A stretch of 25,334 nt of DNA from UBA961 sp049426725 (GTDB lineage: Bacteria; Bacteroidota; Ignavibacteria; Kapaibacteriales; UBA961). The notes below the pieces were generated by a model. It saw only the letters and a program-made list of their open reading frames with translations, was not told the DNA's origin and ran no database searches. The stretch lies in the NCBI GenBank assembly GCA_049426725.1, contig JBMSYN010000024.1, forward strand, positions 1 to 25,334, read 5' to 3'. The position numbers were made by a program, and so were the translations under genes. Positions 24,267-25,334 of the stretch are shown one piece after another. Position 1 is the first letter of the stretch; the number at the start of each line of letters is the position of its first letter.

Positions 24267-25256
24267 ATGTCTGATGCAGAATGCAGCACATATTCGGACA
24301 TACAACCCACTGCAAAAATACGGAATATGTATCAGACCCGCTTCAGTGCTTTTACGGCAAGAAGTTTCACCACTTTTACTATTATTTTGGACAAATCCGT
24401 GAATAAACCCTATTCTCACCAAATTCAGGTGATCATATATTTCCTCATGTTGATTGTTTTGCCAACTTTGGGAACAATCACAGCGGTTATTTTGGCATTC
24501 CAGGGTCATTTTTCTTGGGATAATTTCATCATGTGCATTGCGCTCACCGTGCTTACCGAGCTTGGCATCACGATGGGATTTCATCGCATGCTCGTGCATC
24601 AGAGTTTCACTGCGCATCCATTTGTACGATTCATCCTACTCATGCTTGGTTCAATGGCATTGCAGGGTCCGCCATCCAATTGGGCGAGCATACATTTGAA
24701 GCATCATGCAAATACTGATGTAGAGGATGATCCCCATAGCCCAACATTCAAAGGATGGCTTCATGCGCATTGCGGTTGGATTTTTTCCATAGATCCCGAA
24801 GTTCATTTGCAGGCACGCCAAACATTTGGCAAGAAGTTTCAACAGGATAAAATGGTCACATTTTTTGATGCCACATTTTTTGCTTGGTCCATGCTTGGTT
24901 TGTTCATTCCATTCTTAATAGGCGGCTTGGAAGGATTATTATGGGGTGGTTTTGTGCGTTTATTCTTGGCTTTGAATTTTACATGGAGTGTGAATTCTTT
25001 TTGCCATATACTTGGTGGCAGAATGTTTAATACACAAGATGCTTCAAAAAATAATTTCATCGTAGGAATACTTGCGATGGGCGAGGGCTGGCATAATAAT
25101 CATCATGCATTTCCTCGCTCCGCATTTCATGGTCTTGCCTGGTGGCAAATTGATTTGTCGGGATATCTCATTTGGATCCTCGAAAAAATGCGACTTGTCA
25201 AACAAGTCTATCGCGTGCCTAAAGAAATTCTTCAAGACAAATTGATCACGAAATGA
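24267..25256 (+). CDS. Membrane fatty-acid desaturase, acyl-CoA delta-9 type
   Basis: Introduces a double bond into saturated acyl chains in the membrane using a di-iron centre and oxygen. Three histidine boxes are present: HRMLVH after GITMGF, HLKHH in ASIHLKHHANTDVEDDPHSP, and HNNHH in GEGWHNNHHAFPRSA. Four hydrophobic segments fit the stearoyl-CoA desaturase-like family. The frame gives 329 residues from ATG 24267, but the first 44 are low in family character. A GTG at 24399 (MNKPYSHQIQVIIYFLMLIV) would give 285 residues, closer to bacterial relatives, and leave a larger promoter region opposite glmS. The end and family are firm; the start is uncertain. Confidence 0.88.
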   Translation: MSDAECSTYSDIQPTAKIRNMYQTRFSAFTARSFTTFTIILDKSVNKPYSHQIQVIIYFLMLIVLPTLGTITAVILAFQGHFSWDNFIMCIALTVLTELGITMGFHRMLVHQSFTAHPFVRFILLMLGSMALQGPPSNWASIHLKHHANTDVEDDPHSPTFKGWLHAHCGWIFSIDPEVHLQARQTFGKKFQQDKMVTFFDATFFAWSMLGLFIPFLIGGLEGLLWGGFVRLFLALNFTWSVNSFCHILGGRMFNTQDASKNNFIVGILAMGEGWHNNHHAFPRSAFHGLAWWQIDLSGYLIWILEKMRLVKQVYRVPKEILQDKLITK

Positions 25257-25260
25257 TATA

Positions 25261-25290
25261 ATGCCTCACAGAAAAGTGGGGCATTTTTTT
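25261..25290 (+). terminator. Terminator of the desaturase gene
   Basis: ATGCCTCAC pairs with GTGGGGCAT (one G-T pair) around a 6-nt loop and is followed by seven T residues, 4 bp after the stop codon. Nothing further is seen from 25291 to the window end. Confidence 0.92.
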
Positions 25291-25334
25291 GTTCACTCGC
25301 GCTGGATTTCGAGCATAGCCGATGAAACGGGTAC

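Noticed and set aside
1..25334. tRNA, rRNA and CRISPR arrays
   Set aside because: No cloverleaf, rRNA-like stretch or regularly spaced short repeats were seen in any gap between genes.

Overview
The window looks like a chromosome segment from a member of the Bacteroidota/Chlorobi group (FCB), possibly near Kapabacteria or Ignavibacteria; the exact lineage is an inference. Three things support this. Three large secreted proteins end in a Por/type IX secretion (T9SS) C-terminal sorting domain. The rplS promoter fits the Bacteroidota pattern TTG-N19-TAnnTTTG exactly. The rhomboid protease carries a C-terminal tail like those of Bacteroidota rhomboids. UGA is an ordinary stop codon here (pgk, the rhomboid gene, rplS and the desaturase end in TGA).

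Left part (1-9553) is conserved chromosome. It holds a partial FAD oxidoreductase resembling CruA-type lycopene cyclases, alanine dehydrogenase (ald), ribosomal protein L19 (rplS), purM, and a minus-strand run pgk - rhomboid protease - ispG. Next comes a LysR-type regulator divergent from a two-gene unit: a small two-helix membrane protein whose stop overlaps the start of an SbtA-type sodium/bicarbonate transporter. Two LysR boxes lie between them.

Middle part (about 9560-22350) is an AT-rich accessory island and the most unusual region. It contains three copies of a repeated cassette that I do not recognise as a described system. In each, a small cysteine-rich secreted protein is encoded directly upstream of a large Asp-box (BNR-like) propeller protein with a T9SS sorting domain. 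Copy 2 (12234-17624) is complete: a 71-residue microprotein gene, then the Cys-rich gene, then the propeller gene, all on the minus strand. Divergent from these, across a 380-bp leader with several palindromes, is a 547-residue helical protein that may be the cassette's regulator. Copy 3 (17759-21602) is a tandem duplicate about 5.47-5.53 kb away. It is decaying: its microprotein and Cys-rich genes each carry one UGA stop, and its regulator is cut after about 52 codons. Even so, the sorting-domain DNA of copies 2 and 3 is identical over 227 bp. Copy 1 (9714-12085) has only the Cys-rich and propeller genes.

Right part (21602-25334): the truncated regulator is joined to the C-terminal half of a large serine recombinase, whose frame runs antisense into the 3' end of glmS. 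This suggests an element that integrated at the end of glmS, a known target for mobile DNA. glmS is divergent from a membrane fatty-acid (acyl-CoA type) desaturase that ends in a clear terminator.
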